DNA of 64,000 bases from Streptomyces cadmiisoli (GTDB lineage: Bacteria > Actinomycetota > Actinomycetes > Streptomycetales > Streptomycetaceae). This document shows, piece after piece, positions 1 to 7,630 of this stretch; positions within the stretch are counted from its first letter, which is position 1, and each line of letters opens with the position of its first letter. The notes below the pieces were generated by a model that was given only the letters and a program-made list of their open reading frames with translations, had not been told where the DNA came from and searched no databases. The stretch lies in NCBI RefSeq assembly GCF_003261055.1, contig NZ_CP030073.1, positions 62,001 through 126,000 of the forward strand. Reading direction: 5' to 3'. The translations under genes were made by a program, and so were the position numbers.

Positions 1-204
1 GCCTTCAACCTCACCCCGGTGCCCGCCTTCATGCACCTGTGGTGGACCCAGTACGCCATCGCCCGCGACCCCCGCCTCGAAGCGCACCTGGCCGACCTCG
101 AGACCCGGGCGGCAAGGTGCGACGACCCCGAGGAATCCGCCGCGCTCCTGGCCCAGTACAGCAGGCTCAGGCGCCAGGCCGCCACGGCGGAGCCCGGCCG
201 GTGA
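1..204 (+). CDS. DUF6247-like protein, 5' end outside window
   Basis: The frame is open from the first base, so only the last 67 residues are visible and the start lies upstream. The visible part begins with a helix-like stretch containing MHLWWTQYAIARDPRL and then a charged helical tail rich in Arg, Ala and Glu. The pattern resembles the C-terminal half of small DUF6247 proteins of Streptomyces, which commonly precede a small toxin-like gene. The stop codon overlaps the GTG start of the next gene (GTGA), so the two are translationally coupled, as in antitoxin-toxin pairs. The antitoxin role is inferred from this arrangement alone. Confidence 0.5.
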   Translation, partial: AFNLTPVPAFMHLWWTQYAIARDPRLEAHLADLETRAARCDDPEESAALLAQYSRLRRQAATAEPGR

Positions 205-524
205 ACGACGAGTTCCCACAACCACCCTGGCAGATGGACTGGACAGTCGAAGCTCGCAACGAGTTCGAGCACATGCCCGCGGACGCCAAGCAACTGGTCC
301 TGGCAGCACGTGCCGAACTGATCACGGCCACCGACCCCTACCACCGAGGTATCGACGCCGACGCCTCCCTCCCGCACTGGATCACCATCCGCCCCCTGGC
401 CTCGACCAACCCCGGCGGACCACACATCGCCGACCTTGCCGGCGGCCGCGGCTGGCTCATCTTCACCTTCATCCGCCGCCACGCCGAACCCCAGATCACC
501 GTCACCGACGCCTTCTGGGCCTGA
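201..524 (+). CDS. small RelE/ParE-size toxin-like protein
   Basis: A 107-residue protein whose GTG start overlaps the preceding stop codon. It contains an N-terminal segment with WTVEARNEFEHMPADAKQ and a C-terminal strand-rich part (GGRGWLIFTFIRRHAEPQITVTDAFWA). This helix-then-sheet order and length resemble RelE/ParE-fold toxins, but no catalytic residues can be assigned by eye. Coupling to the small upstream gene suggests a type II toxin-antitoxin module. It could equally be an uncharacterised two-gene unit. The IS remnant begins directly after its stop codon. Confidence 0.45.
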   Translation: MNDEFPQPPWQMDWTVEARNEFEHMPADAKQLVLAARAELITATDPYHRGIDADASLPHWITIRPLASTNPGGPHIADLAGGRGWLIFTFIRRHAEPQITVTDAFWA

Positions 525-649
525 ACCTGACGCCTCAGAGGGCTTCTCGAAACCGAGTGTGGGGCTGGGTTTGTGCTGGTCAGGCGTAGTGCCGGGGTGG
601 GTGAGGTAGGTCCGGTGCGTCCGTGGAGGTGGCGTGCTGGAGGTGTGTG

Positions 650-1150
650 ATGGTGTCGGTGCTGGGGCTTCTGGAGGAGCGGGAGCGTGCGGCCCGGAAG
701 CGGGTGGAGGAGTTGCTGGCCGAGTTGGAGGCGGCGCAGTCGCAGTGGGACGGGTGGCTGGTTGCCCGCAGGCGGGTCGGCGAGGTGTGGGACGCTCGTG
801 AAACGGCAGATCAGCAGGCTGCGGCGGGGATGACGCCGGAGGGGAACAGGGCCAGGACGCCGGCGGTGGTGAAGCCCGGGTCGCTGGTTCCGGTCTGGCG
901 GGAGGGGCTGTCGGCCGAGGTGCTGGCGCCGGAGTATCAACAGGTCATGGGCCTGCTGGCCGAGCGCCGGACCACCGGTGGTGAGCCACTGAACTGCCGG
1001 GAGATCACAGTCTTGTCGGGGCTGGAGGTGGTTCCGGCGAAAGTTGAGGGTGTGCGGTGCAAGCTCAAGCGGCTCGTTGCGCGGGGATGGGCGCACGAGC
1101 CGGTGCCGGGCCGATTCACCTTGGGTGATGGGCGAGGCGGCGGGTCATGA
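650..1150 (+). CDS. IS5-associated passenger protein, coiled coil plus winged-helix-like domain
   Basis: The ATG at 650 is chosen because GGAGG lies six bases upstream and the first residues (MVSVLGLLEERERAARKR) match the start of the homologue at 58506-59033. About 166 residues. Residues 8-40 form a charged coiled coil. A variable Pro/Gly linker follows, then a conserved motif VPVWREGL and a C-terminal helical domain (YQQVMGLLAERR, REITVLSGLE, PAKVEGVRCKLKRLVARGW) that looks like a small helix-turn-helix fold. Its 3' end overlaps the transposase 3' end by about 35 bases on the opposite strand. The family is unnamed as far as I recognise. A DNA-binding or transposition-modulating role is inference. 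Confidence 0.7.
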   Translation: MVSVLGLLEERERAARKRVEELLAELEAAQSQWDGWLVARRRVGEVWDARETADQQAAAGMTPEGNRARTPAVVKPGSLVPVWREGLSAEVLAPEYQQVMGLLAERRTTGGEPLNCREITVLSGLEVVPAKVEGVRCKLKRLVARGWAHEPVPGRFTLGDGRGGGS

Positions 1151-1487
1151 CCGTGGTCATCGACCACAGGATCATCGCTTCCGACGACGCGGCCAGCCGT
1201 TCGTAGTCGCAAGTCAGGCGCCGGGAGCGGGTCAGCCAGGCGAAGGTCCGCTCAACGATCCACCTTTTGGGCAGCACGACGAAGCCTTTCTGGTCGTCGC
1301 TGCGGCGGATGACTGTGAGCATCAGGTTCAGGACGGTTGCGCACCAGCCCACCAGCATGCCGGTGTATCCGCTGTCCGCCCACCCGCGCATGAGCCGGTG
1401 ATGCCGCCTCGTGGCCTGAGCCAGAAGATCCTGGGCGGCGTCCCGGTCCCCCGTCGAGGCGGGGGTGACCATGACCGCGAGGATGCC
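1116..1487 (-). pseudogene. IS5-family transposase, C-terminal fragment
   Basis: About 124 residues remain, starting near the region equivalent to LGLLLVVAVTAANIGDRDA in the complete transposase at 57638-58558. They keep the DDE C-terminal signatures: GDRDAAQDLL, WADSGYTGMLVGWC (second Asp region) and VVLPKRWIVERTFAWL (catalytic Glu region), ending MTTVMTRRLAHHPR. The N-terminal half, including the first catalytic Asp, is missing. The open frame runs about 20 residues further, but those are the complement of an integrase 3'-end and do not belong to the transposase. Confidence 0.75.
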
Positions 1488-1646
1488 CACATCGGTGTCA
1501 CCGCCACGGTGTACTCCCACGTTCGCCTCCGCCTCCAGCGTCAAGCGATCGATGCCCTCAGCGCAGCCCTGAGCGACCCGTCAGAAGGCTTCGCGCAGAC
1601 GGATGATGGCGGCGATCCACCACTCTGTGCAGCACCTCTCCGCTGA
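1488..1646 (+). pseudogene. tyrosine integrase, 3'-terminal remnant
   Basis: The last ~50 codons of an AICE-type integrase. They contain AHIGVTATVYSHVRLRLQ, which carries the nucleophilic Tyr, then a tail ending at the stop codon at 1644-1646. The same sequence ends the complete integrase at 59686-60993. Everything upstream has been replaced by the IS remnant. The stop codon lies one base before the first GTTGCCGTCA repeat, the same spacing as at 60993/60995, so this marks the former integrase end of an element whose toxin/immunity module survives just to the right. Confidence 0.75.
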
Positions 1647-1647
1647 C

Positions 1648-1670
1648 GTTGCCGTCAACCGTTGCCGTCA
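1648..1670 (+). repeat. paired GTTGCCGTCA repeat (integrase-proximal arm, module 1)
   Basis: GTTGCCGTCA occurs at 1648-1657 and 1661-1670, directly after the integrase stop. Related pairs lie at 2624, 7099, 53839, 54847 and 60995. Repeats next to int at fixed spacing are typical of integrase arm-type sites or of att sites; the function is inferred. Confidence 0.7.
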
Positions 1671-1679
1671 AGAGACCAA

Positions 1680-1712
1680 AGAGCCCCGCCGGATACCTTC
1701 CGGCGGGGCTCT
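1680..1712. terminator. intrinsic terminator between integrase end and immunity gene 1
   Basis: Perfect 14-bp inverted repeat AGAGCCCCGCCGGA / TCCGGCGGGGCTCT with a 5-base loop, between convergent genes, so it can serve both strands. Comparable hairpins occupy the same place in the other three modules. Confidence 0.75.
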
Positions 1713-1715
1713 CCG

Positions 1716-2150
1716 CTACGTTCTAAGAATCAGCACAGAATCCCGGTGCGGCACTCCCAGAGCGTCGTTATCCGAGCCCCTGGGATGTGACCAGATGCTA
1801 TAGCTGAGGCACGCCACAAGGCCGTCGCCACTGTCCGACTTCAGCGCCAAGCAACGAACGCGCGAGGCATGGGATTCTCGCACGCCGGAGAATTTCAACA
1901 TCTCTTCGACCTGCACTGGCTCCGCAATGGCGATAGTGAGCGGCTGGTACACCGTTTTCAGCTTCATTCCAATGACGCCGTAGAACGTCACTTCAATGAA
2001 CTCATGCACGGAAGCTGGATCGACGCTTCGCAGCTTGAGCTCAGAATGGCTGACACTGTATCGCCATGGCCGGAACTTCCGATCGAAGGAGATGGGAAGG
2101 CTCGCAGTCGGCTGTGGTGACTCCTCGTCAGGGAGCGAATGGGTTGGCAA
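1716..2150 (-). CDS. candidate immunity protein of displaced module 1
   Basis: A protein of up to 144 residues with a TTG start (2150) inside the 3' end of the toxin-tip frame, so it overlaps by about 20 bases and would be translationally coupled. Visible motifs are FRPWRYSVSHSELKLRS near residue 27 and a central strand-rich part (FIEVTFYGVIGMKLKT). The sequence resembles uncharacterised Streptomyces proteins that follow toxin tips. Position directly behind an RHS C-terminal tip is the standard place for a cognate immunity gene. No independent promoter was recognised, so expression after displacement is uncertain. Confidence 0.6.
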   Translation of the reverse strand: MPTHSLPDEESPQPTASLPISFDRKFRPWRYSVSHSELKLRSVDPASVHEFIEVTFYGVIGMKLKTVYQPLTIAIAEPVQVEEMLKFSGVRESHASRVRCLALKSDSGDGLVACLSYSIWSHPRGSDNDALGVPHRDSVLILRT

Positions 2151-2526
2151 CGGGACTTCCGTTTCTGTAGAAGGTCACGCGAGACCACGCGCTCGGGTCC
2201 TGGATGTAGCTTAGCTCCCACCCAGTCGCATGCCCATCGAAGATCGGATCCAGACCCCTGCCGGTGCGGGCGACTGCCGCCGGGTCGTCAATGCCATTCA
2301 GGTTGAAGTGGATCGGCGTCTTCCCGTCATTGACATAGCCCTTGAACTCGCTGACCCATTTATCACCAGCAGAGGGCCAATCATGGTACGACTTAGCGCC
2401 AACCGAATCCGAAAATTCATGAAGGTCCATAGAGTCGCCATCGACGTCGCTAAGTCCGAGTGCAATCCCCCCGCAACCATTGGAATTGTGAACCAAGATC
2501 GGCGTGCTGCCGGCGAGTACATAGTA
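2128..2526 (-). pseudogene. displaced RHS toxin tip (module 1)
   Basis: The frame opens in the HINT tail (YYVLAGSTPILVHNSN), continues for about 117 residues and ends SPVANPFAP. It is the 3' end of an RHS gene without the remainder. Eight codons upstream of the tail there is an in-frame TAG in the adjoining spacer, so no start codon or upstream domain is available. The tip has SVGAKSYHDWPSAGDKW, a region with GYVNDGKTPIHFNLNG, WELSYIQ and a terminal NPF; I do not recognise a catalytic family. The 17-bp core over its first codons is shared with both complete RHS genes. It could become functional only by recombination into an RHS gene. Confidence 0.7.
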
Positions 2527-2533
2527 CCTGTGC
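2517..2533. other. 17-bp palindromic core, displaced end of locus A element
   Basis: GTACATAGTACCTGTGC, one of four related copies (others at 8001, 54740 and 61657). Toward lower coordinates it continues into toxin-tip coding sequence. Toward higher coordinates it continues into a 90-bp spacer that is shared only with the copy at 54740. In consensus form GCACA and TGTGC flank a 7-bp centre, the geometry of a tyrosine-recombinase core. Confidence 0.6.
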
Positions 2534-2623
2534 TCCGCGGCACCCCTCTACCTGCTTCTTCGCTGGTCAGCGCTGGTTTTGCGTTCCGCTGTTGTCCGTG
2601 GGTGAGCGGGGAGATCCGTGGTT

Positions 2624-2645
2624 GTTGCCGTCGCTACTGCCGTCA
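2624..2645 (+). repeat. GTTGCCGTCG/TGCCGTCA repeat (distal arm, locus A)
   Basis: A variant of the paired repeat, exactly 90 bp from the core ending at 2533. The same 90-bp distance separates core and repeat at 54756/54847. The intervening spacer is clearly related between the two loci, including a stretch around CTACCTGC. Confidence 0.65.
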
Positions 2646-2670
2646 GGACGTACGGGCGGCGGAGGGGCCG

Positions 2671-2946
2671 CTACTGCCAGGCGCCGGGTTCAGCCCGGAG
2701 GGTAGCGCGGGTGGTGCGGTGGTAGAAGTCGTGGCCGGTCTCGGCGCAGTGCTCGGCGATCCAGCGGGTCAGGTCGTCCTCGGCGTGGAGTTCGCCGGAG
2801 GTGGTGCCGCAGTCGTGGTCTTCGCCGGTGACGCAGACGGCCTCGAAGGTGGGCAGGGCCATAGGGTCCACGGCGGCGGTCACGTGGTACTCGCGGAAGC
2901 GGTAGCGCTTGCGGCCCGGCGTGCCGGTGGTTGCCGGGTCAGGCAT
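2671..2946 (-). CDS. DUF7848-like small protein
   Basis: 91 residues from ATG at 2946. The segment RYRFREYHVTAAVDP followed by a Cys-containing middle (AVCVTGEDHDCG), then LTRWIAEHCAETGHDFYHRTTRATLRA, matches the pattern of short DUF7848 proteins, which are frequent beside XRE regulators in Streptomyces. The Cys/His content suggests metal binding, but the spacing is not a classical zinc finger. It starts within the last codons of the upstream gene, so the two form an operon. Function unknown. It belongs to the cargo of the locus A element. Confidence 0.65.
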   Translation of the reverse strand: MPDPATTGTPGRKRYRFREYHVTAAVDPMALPTFEAVCVTGEDHDCGTTSGELHAEDDLTRWIAEHCAETGHDFYHRTTRATLRAEPGAWQ

Positions 2947-3240
2947 GCTCGGCCGTCTCTTCCTGCGGGTCCGGGATGCGCTGTCCGCGTGATTCGGCCA
3001 CCCAGAGCGCGTCGGTGAGGGCCTCGACGAGTCGGGAGGCGAGCCAGCGGTACTCGGTGGCCGACTGCGCTCGTGCGCCGGGGGCCACGACTTCGCGGGC
3101 GTGTTCCAGCAGTTCTTCGCCCATGCCGAGTTGGATGGCTTCGATGCTGTCGGCGAGTGTGGACAGGTAGCCCCTGCCGTCGGTGCTGAGGTAGCAGGGG
3201 CGCCCGTCCGGGGTGGTCCACGGCAGTAAGACGTCGTTTC
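2939..3240 (-). pseudogene. conserved Streptomyces protein, 5' end removed by IS
   Basis: About 100 residues are left: VLLPWTTPDGRPCYLSTD, a central helix (LADSIEAIQLGMGEELLEHAREV) and a C-terminal helix (LASRLVEALTDALWVAESRGQR). This is the usual partner gene in front of DUF7848 proteins. The natural start is missing because the IS at about 3245 begins here; the apparent ATG at 3271 already lies in IS sequence. The stop overlaps the start of the DUF7848 gene. Function unknown. Confidence 0.6.
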
Positions 3241-3244
3241 TTAT

Positions 3245-4105
3245 GGCGTGATCGGTCGTTGAACCGTGCATGACGGATCTGGTTGAGCGGCTGGTGCCGG
3301 ACGAGTTGTGGGTGCTGTTCCGGCGGGTGGTGCCGCCGACGGAGGTGATACGTCCGCAAGGCGGGGGCCGGCGTCGGGCGGGTGACCGCGAGGCCCTGGC
3401 CGCGATCATCTTCGTGGCGACCTCAGGCTGCACCTGGCGACAGCTCCCGCCGGTTTTCGGACCGAGCTGGCAAACGGTCTACCGGCGGTTCGCCCGGTGG
3501 AGCCGAGCCCGTGTCTGGGCCCCTCCACCGGGTCATTCTCGACGAACTCGGGGCTTGTGGTGAGCTGGACTGGTCGCGATGCGCGATCGACTCGGTCAGC
3601 GTCCGGGCGGCAAAAGGGGGCCACTGACGGGACCGAATCCGACCGACCGCGGCAAGAGTGGATCGAAGATTCACCTGATCACCGACCGGAACGGACTGCC
3701 TCTGTCGGTGGGCATCTCCGGTGCCAACATGCACGACAGCCTCGGCCTGCAGCCGCTTGTGCGCGGCATCCCACCCATTCGTTCTCCCCGCGGACCCCGA
3801 CGTCGTCGTCCGGCGAAGCTGCACGCCGACAAGGGCTACGACTACGACCACCTGCGCCGATGGCTCCGCAAGCGCGGGATCCGCCATCGCATCGCCCGTA
3901 AGGGCATCGAGTCCTCACAGCGACTCGGCCGTCACCGATGGGTTGTTGAAAGGACGGTCTCCTGGCTCGCTGGCTGCCGCCGCCTGCACCGCCGCTACGA
4001 ACGCAAGGCAGAACACTTCCTCGCCTTCGTCGGCATCGCTGCCGCCCTCATCTGCCACCGCCGACTCGTCCGTGTGAACGGGCAGGACCAGTCAGTGTGA
4101 GGCTC
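3245..4105 (+). mobile_element. degenerate IS5-family insertion
   Basis: A complete-length but frameshifted IS5-type transposase (3270-4100) flanked by genes that it interrupts or abuts. Short related ends (GATCGGTC near 3250 and, on the complement, GACTGGTC near 4095) may be the terminal repeats but are too degenerate to fix the boundaries. Confidence 0.6.
3270..4100 (+). pseudogene. IS5-family transposase with two frameshifts
   Basis: Three consecutive frame segments make one transposase. The first (3270 to ~3510) has VPDELWVLFRRVVPP and GCTWRQLPPVFGPSWQTVYRRF. The second (~3510-3615, shifted) has HRVILDELGACGELDWSR and CAIDSVSVRAAKGG, which holds the first catalytic Asp. The third (~3620-4100, original frame) has GPNPTDRGKSGSKIHLI, LHADKGYDYDHLRRWL and HRWVVERTVSWLAGCRRLHRR with the other catalytic residues. 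The second shift lies at an A4G5 run, which could be a -1 slippery site, but the first shift has no such signal. Decay is the more likely explanation. About 275 residues when joined, the usual length for the family. Confidence 0.7.
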
Positions 4106-4709
4106 CGACGCTGCTGACCCAGACATCCAAGGGCGCGATCTCCAGTTCGGTCTCGGCCTGCTCCGAGAGGCCCTGCGCGTCGTCCAGATCCGACCAGGGG
4201 ATGAAGCCCGGCTCGTCGTCGGCCAGAAATCCCTCGACGACCGGACGGAGGTCCTCTGATGCCACATAGGCACCGGTGAACGGCAACGCATCCGGGGGCA
4301 CAGAACCGGTCGAGCACCGGAGCTGCCCTGCCTGTTCGTCGTGCCACACGTAGAACGTCGCCACCCCGGGAAACCCCAGATCGCGAATGCGCTCCCGGAC
4401 GGCAGCAGCAGTCCACTCGAAGGCATCCACCACCTCGGTGACGGACAACGAACTCCTGTCCTCGTCCGCCGCACCCAGCGACCAGGTGTTGGTCTCCCAC
4501 TCCACTCGCCGATCAGCCGGCTCCAGCACCAGGGGCTCGGCCGCCACCTCAGCGATCCACGTCAACAGCACCACAGCAGTATCCCTGCACAGCTCGGCCC
4601 GAGAACCACCAAAAGAAACGACTTCTAAGTGGGGACCGGCCAAGCCTGCTGCCGCGTCGTACAGTTCCCGGCGCCGCATGCGGTCCGCGTCGCTCCTGGG
4701 TTTGGTCAC
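4092..4709 (-). CDS. hypothetical acidic protein, possible immunity protein
   Basis: 205 residues from GTG at 4709; the longer open frame upstream reads as an arginine-rich shadow of the neighbouring gene. The protein is acidic and without membrane segments: RRRELYDAAAGLAGPHLEVVSFGG at the N-terminus, a hydrophobic strand (TAVVLLTWIAEVAAEPLVLE), then VVDAFEWTAAAVRERIRDLGFPGVATFYVWHDEQAGQLRCS. The fold and context (toxin locus, next to a mobile element) are typical of immunity proteins, but no family is recognised. The 3' end reaches into the IS right end. Function not assigned. Confidence 0.5.
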   Translation of the reverse strand: MTKPRSDADRMRRRELYDAAAGLAGPHLEVVSFGGSRAELCRDTAVVLLTWIAEVAAEPLVLEPADRRVEWETNTWSLGAADEDRSSLSVTEVVDAFEWTAAAVRERIRDLGFPGVATFYVWHDEQAGQLRCSTGSVPPDALPFTGAYVASEDLRPVVEGFLADDEPGFIPWSDLDDAQGLSEQAETELEIAPLDVWVSSVGASH

Positions 4710-4834
4710 CGTGCACCCCCGGCTGGGTCGCTGATAGGGACACGGTGACCGTAGGAGCTGACTGGCCGTCACTCGATGTATGGGCCAGGGCAGTTTGCTA
4801 CACGGAGTGCGCGAATTGCTGCGCTGCGTGGTAG

Positions 4835-6091
4835 CTATCCGACGACGCCCAGGTAGGAGGCCATGTCGCGCATCTCGGCGGTGAGGGTGCGCTTGCGCTT
4901 CTTCAGGATCTCCTGCATGGTCTCGGCGGCCACGTGCTGATGTTGGAGCCACTGGGGGGATGCTCGGCGGACCCCGATCAGCTCGTCCATGGCTGCGGTC
5001 AGGTCGCCGGTGCGGGTGTGGGCGCGTGCTACGTCCATGCAGTGGCGGTTCCAGTTGTCGTCACTCGGCCGCCCGGTGCTCTTCCACGCCTTGGGCGACA
5101 GTGCGTCCTCGCCGGCCTTGCGGACGACGGTACGCGCGTCGCCCACGACCATGGCGTCCTCCACGCCCTTCATGCCGACGGTCAGCGGGCCGAAGGTCGT
5201 CCAGTGTCGGAAGAACGAGCCGGTGTGCTCGCGTCCTACCGCTGATGCCGCTGTGGTAGCCATGCGGTGGTAGTGGCGGGCCTCCTGGGGGCGGTTGTTT
5301 CGGCCTGCGGCCGCCGCAGCCCGTAGTGCCAGCCAGCCCCATGCCGCGCATTCGTCGGGGGTGGCTCTGGACAGCCTCGGCTCGATCGTGTCGGCGGTCT
5401 GGGCGGCGAGGGTTTCTGCCTCGTCCAGTCGGCCCTGGCGCAGGAGCAGCCAGCACATGCCGATCACGCCGGATGCTGCGGTGAGGGTGTCTGCGGCTCG
5501 GCGGGCGTCGGTGATCGCCCCGGCCAGGGCGGTGTAGCCGAGGTCGTACTGCCGGACCTGGGTCAGGTACCGCCCTGCCAGTTGCCGGGCTTCGGCTCGG
5601 GCCAGAAGCGCCTGGCGGTGTTCCTCGCCGTTGTCGTAGTAGGCGACCGCGCTGTTGGCGTCCCGTAGGAGTCCGGGGAGTTGGGAGGCGACGCTCTTGT
5701 AGCTGTCGGAGTGGTACAGCACTGCGCCGTCATGCACCGCCCGGCGGAAGCGACGTACGTTCGGCTCTTCCTCGCCGGCCTCGCCGCCCGCATCGGCCAG
5801 CCCGACCGGCGGAGTCAGGGCGGCCCGCAGCTCGATGAGGTTGACGCGGTTCCTGTCCTCGGTTCGGCGCACCGGTTGCGGAGCGTCCGGAGCCAGCAGC
5901 GTTGCCGTGGTCACCTCCAGTGCGCGGGCGAGGGTGTGCAGCGTCTCCATGCGGACCGTTCCGCCCTGCTCGACCTTGCGCACTGTTCCCGGGGACACGC
6001 CTGCGGCGTGGGCCAGTTCCTCCTGGCTCATCCCGGCCCGCCGCCGGTACTTGCGGACGTTGTCCGCCAGCTCCGTGAGTTCCGTAGCCAT
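4835..6091 (-). CDS. XRE-family transcriptional regulator with TPR-like C-terminus
   Basis: 418 residues from ATG at 6091. Residues ~7-62 are a helix-turn-helix (NVRKYRRRAGMSQEELAHAAGVSPGTVRKVEQGG) that would bind DNA as a dimer. Residues ~110-400 are helical repeats (LLRDANSAVAYYDNGEEH, ARAEARQLAGRYLTQVRQYDLGYTALAGAI, AASGVIGMCWLLLRQGRLDEAETLAAQ) of the tetratricopeptide kind seen in the large Streptomyces XRE/TPR family, which often controls a neighbouring gene. Its targets cannot be read from the sequence. It lies in the cargo zone between the two cores of locus A and appears intact. Confidence 0.85.
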   Translation of the reverse strand: MATELTELADNVRKYRRRAGMSQEELAHAAGVSPGTVRKVEQGGTVRMETLHTLARALEVTTATLLAPDAPQPVRRTEDRNRVNLIELRAALTPPVGLADAGGEAGEEEPNVRRFRRAVHDGAVLYHSDSYKSVASQLPGLLRDANSAVAYYDNGEEHRQALLARAEARQLAGRYLTQVRQYDLGYTALAGAITDARRAADTLTAASGVIGMCWLLLRQGRLDEAETLAAQTADTIEPRLSRATPDECAAWGWLALRAAAAAGRNNRPQEARHYHRMATTAASAVGREHTGSFFRHWTTFGPLTVGMKGVEDAMVVGDARTVVRKAGEDALSPKAWKSTGRPSDDNWNRHCMDVARAHTRTGDLTAAMDELIGVRRASPQWLQHQHVAAETMQEILKKRKRTLTAEMRDMASYLGVVG

Positions 6092-6584
6092 CCGCTCACC
6101 ACCTCCAGCGCCACGGTACGCCGGACGGGCGCGTCAACCGGTGGCTATCCGGCAGATACCCGCCACGGAGCGATCGCCCACCCCGGGCGGGGCCGGACCT
6201 CCGGCAGAACCGCCGCCTGAGCGGGTTGGGTCCCTCGTCGGTCGGGCAGCTTCGCCGGACCAGGGTTCTCCGGGGGCCGCCAAGGCTCACCCCGTGACGC
6301 TTGCGCTCGGCCTTGGCGGACCCCGGGGGTTCCTGGTACGCCTCCGGTGACCGGGCGACGAGGGACCCCACCCGCGCCCCGCGACCACTCACCACGACGA
6401 AGCCGCACCCGGCACTCGGCCCCCTGCCCCTCGGAGGGAGGGCCGGGGTCTGGGGCAGCGCCCCAGGTGGTTTGCGGTGCTGGCTGTTGCGCGCCCGGAC
6501 CGGCGGGGCCGTCGCCTGCGGGGCGGAGAGCGGCGGCGGCCCCGCAGGGCCGGAGCGCGCGCGGCCCGCGACAGCGGGCCGCCT
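6092..6584. other. non-coding, very GC-rich stretch
   Basis: No supported gene on either strand. Long open frames here have arginine- and proline-rich shadow composition. The stretch lies between the XRE start and the integrase remnant and probably corresponds to the part of the element that once held rep and xis. Confidence 0.5.
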
Positions 6585-7095
6585 TGACGCGGGCACCGCC
6601 GCAATCCGCCGAACCTTGCAGCGAACCGCCGCAGGCGGGCTCACCACGCTGCCCACCAAGACGCGGGCGTCCGAGCGCCGCATCGCTCTCCCCACCCGCT
6701 GCGTCCAGTCGCTGAAGCTCCACCACGAGCAGCAGCGCGAACAGGAAGCCGTAGGCACCACGTCGCGGCACGACGGGCACGTCTTCACCACGGTGCAGGG
6801 CCGACCGATCGACCCAACCAACCTCACCCGCACTTTCATCGCGCTCCTCCGCAAGGCCGGCCTCCGCCGCATCCGCTTCCACGACCTCCGGCACTCCAGC
6901 GCCACCCTGCTCCCGGAACAGGGCGTCGAACTCATCGTGATCAAGGAACTCCTCGGCCACGCCCACATCGGCGTCACCGCCACCGTCTACACGTACGCCT
7001 CCGCCTCCAACGCCAAGCCATCGACACCCTCAATGACGTGCTCAACGTCGAGGATGACGGCCCTGACGACCCACCCGCCGCAGCCGACGTCCGCT
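6585..7095 (+). pseudogene. tyrosine integrase remnant, catalytic half
   Basis: Begins at the equivalent of GTAAIRRTLQRT in the complete integrase at 59686-60993 and continues with TKTRASERRIALPTRC, GRPIDPTNLTRTF and FHDLRHSSATLLPEQ (the HxxR motif), then KELLGHAHIGVTATVYTY around the nucleophilic Tyr. A frameshift near 7000 spoils the last helix (expected VRLRLQ). The N-terminal arm-binding and core-binding domains are gone. The remnant ends immediately before the paired repeat at 7099, so it marks the integrase end of the locus A element, now unable to mobilise itself. Confidence 0.8.
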
Positions 7096-7098
7096 GAC

Positions 7099-7120
7099 GT
7101 TGCCGTCAGCGTTGCCGTCA
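7099..7120 (+). repeat. paired GTTGCCGTCA repeat (integrase-proximal arm, locus A)
   Basis: GTTGCCGTCA at 7099-7108 and 7111-7120, again directly after an integrase 3'-end and before the terminator and immunity gene. Confidence 0.7.
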
Positions 7121-7127
7121 AACACGT

Positions 7128-7165
7128 GGGAGCCTCCACCGATTACCGATTCGGCGGGGGCTCCC
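7128..7165. terminator. terminator between integrase remnant and DUF5958 gene
   Basis: GGGAGCCTCCACCGA pairs with TCGGCGGGGGCTCCC (two imperfect pairs) around an 8-base loop, in the gap between convergent genes. Same position as the hairpin at 1680-1712. Confidence 0.65.
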
Positions 7166-7234
7166 AATTCGTGTCCGAGAGAACTCGGAAATCCTCGAAC
7201 ATTTCCCCATCGGGGGCACCAGCAGCGCTGGCAC

Positions 7235-7630
7235 CTACGACAGGTTGTGCCAGGCGTGGCTACAAGTTCCTCGGCACTCCGCTTCTCTTCGTCGCGTGTC
7301 AGCCACAGCGAATGTCGCCAAGAGGACGCGCCAGGACTTCACGTACTCACCGGGGGGAAGATTTATGATCTTCCCCATTTGTTCGAGAATTGGCTCTCGA
7401 ACAATCAACACTGCCGGGGTCATGGTCGGCTTAACGCCTGATCGCAGGAGTCCTTCACGCGCGTCATTCACCGTTGCATGGGCTTGTATGACGTAGCGAA
7501 CAACCTCATGCAGCACCGCTTTCTGATCAACCTGCTCCAGCGAAGAGAACCAAGCCACAGCGTCTTCCAGGCTTCGGAGCCCCTGGGCAAACTCGTTGAT
7601 GATCCGCTCTGATGCTCGCAAAGTGCTCAC
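7235..7630 (-). CDS. DUF5958-family candidate immunity protein to the locus A RHS toxin
   Basis: 131 residues; the GTG start (7628-7630) overlaps the RHS stop codon as GTGA, so it is translationally coupled to the toxin. The all-helical sequence contains RIINEFAQGLRSLEDAVAWF, LHEVVRYVIQAHATVNDA and a C-terminal block with MGKIINLPPGEYVKSWRVLL followed by a Cys/His-containing end (CRGTCSHAWHNL). This matches the DUF5958 family, which has no assigned function that I know of. The last-gene position and the four-base overlap with an RHS toxin make it the cognate immunity protein by inference. The helical character would suit a HEPN-like partner of a nucleotidyltransferase, but that is speculation. 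Confidence 0.7.
   Translation of the reverse strand: MSTLRASERIINEFAQGLRSLEDAVAWFSSLEQVDQKAVLHEVVRYVIQAHATVNDAREGLLRSGVKPTMTPAVLIVREPILEQMGKIINLPPGEYVKSWRVLLATFAVADTRRREAECRGTCSHAWHNLS

Larger units (their letters stand above)
541..1487. mobile_element. IS5-family element remnant carrying a passenger gene
   Basis: This is a diverged, truncated relative of the complete element at 57495-59149. It has the same gene pair in the same convergent order: a coiled-coil/winged-helix passenger and the C-terminal part of an IS5 transposase, overlapping at their 3' ends. The left end still shows a terminal stretch with CTCGAAACCGA, and beyond it a GCTGGTCAGGC block that matches the subterminal block of the complete copy. 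The right part is lost: the transposase breaks off near 1487, where an integrase 3'-end begins. The exact ends cannot be fixed. Confidence 0.6.

Noticed and set aside
3600..3630. Programmed -1 frameshift at A4G5 in the IS5 transposase
   Set aside because: A second, unrelated frameshift upstream near 3510 has no slippery signal, so decay explains both better; kept only as a possibility.
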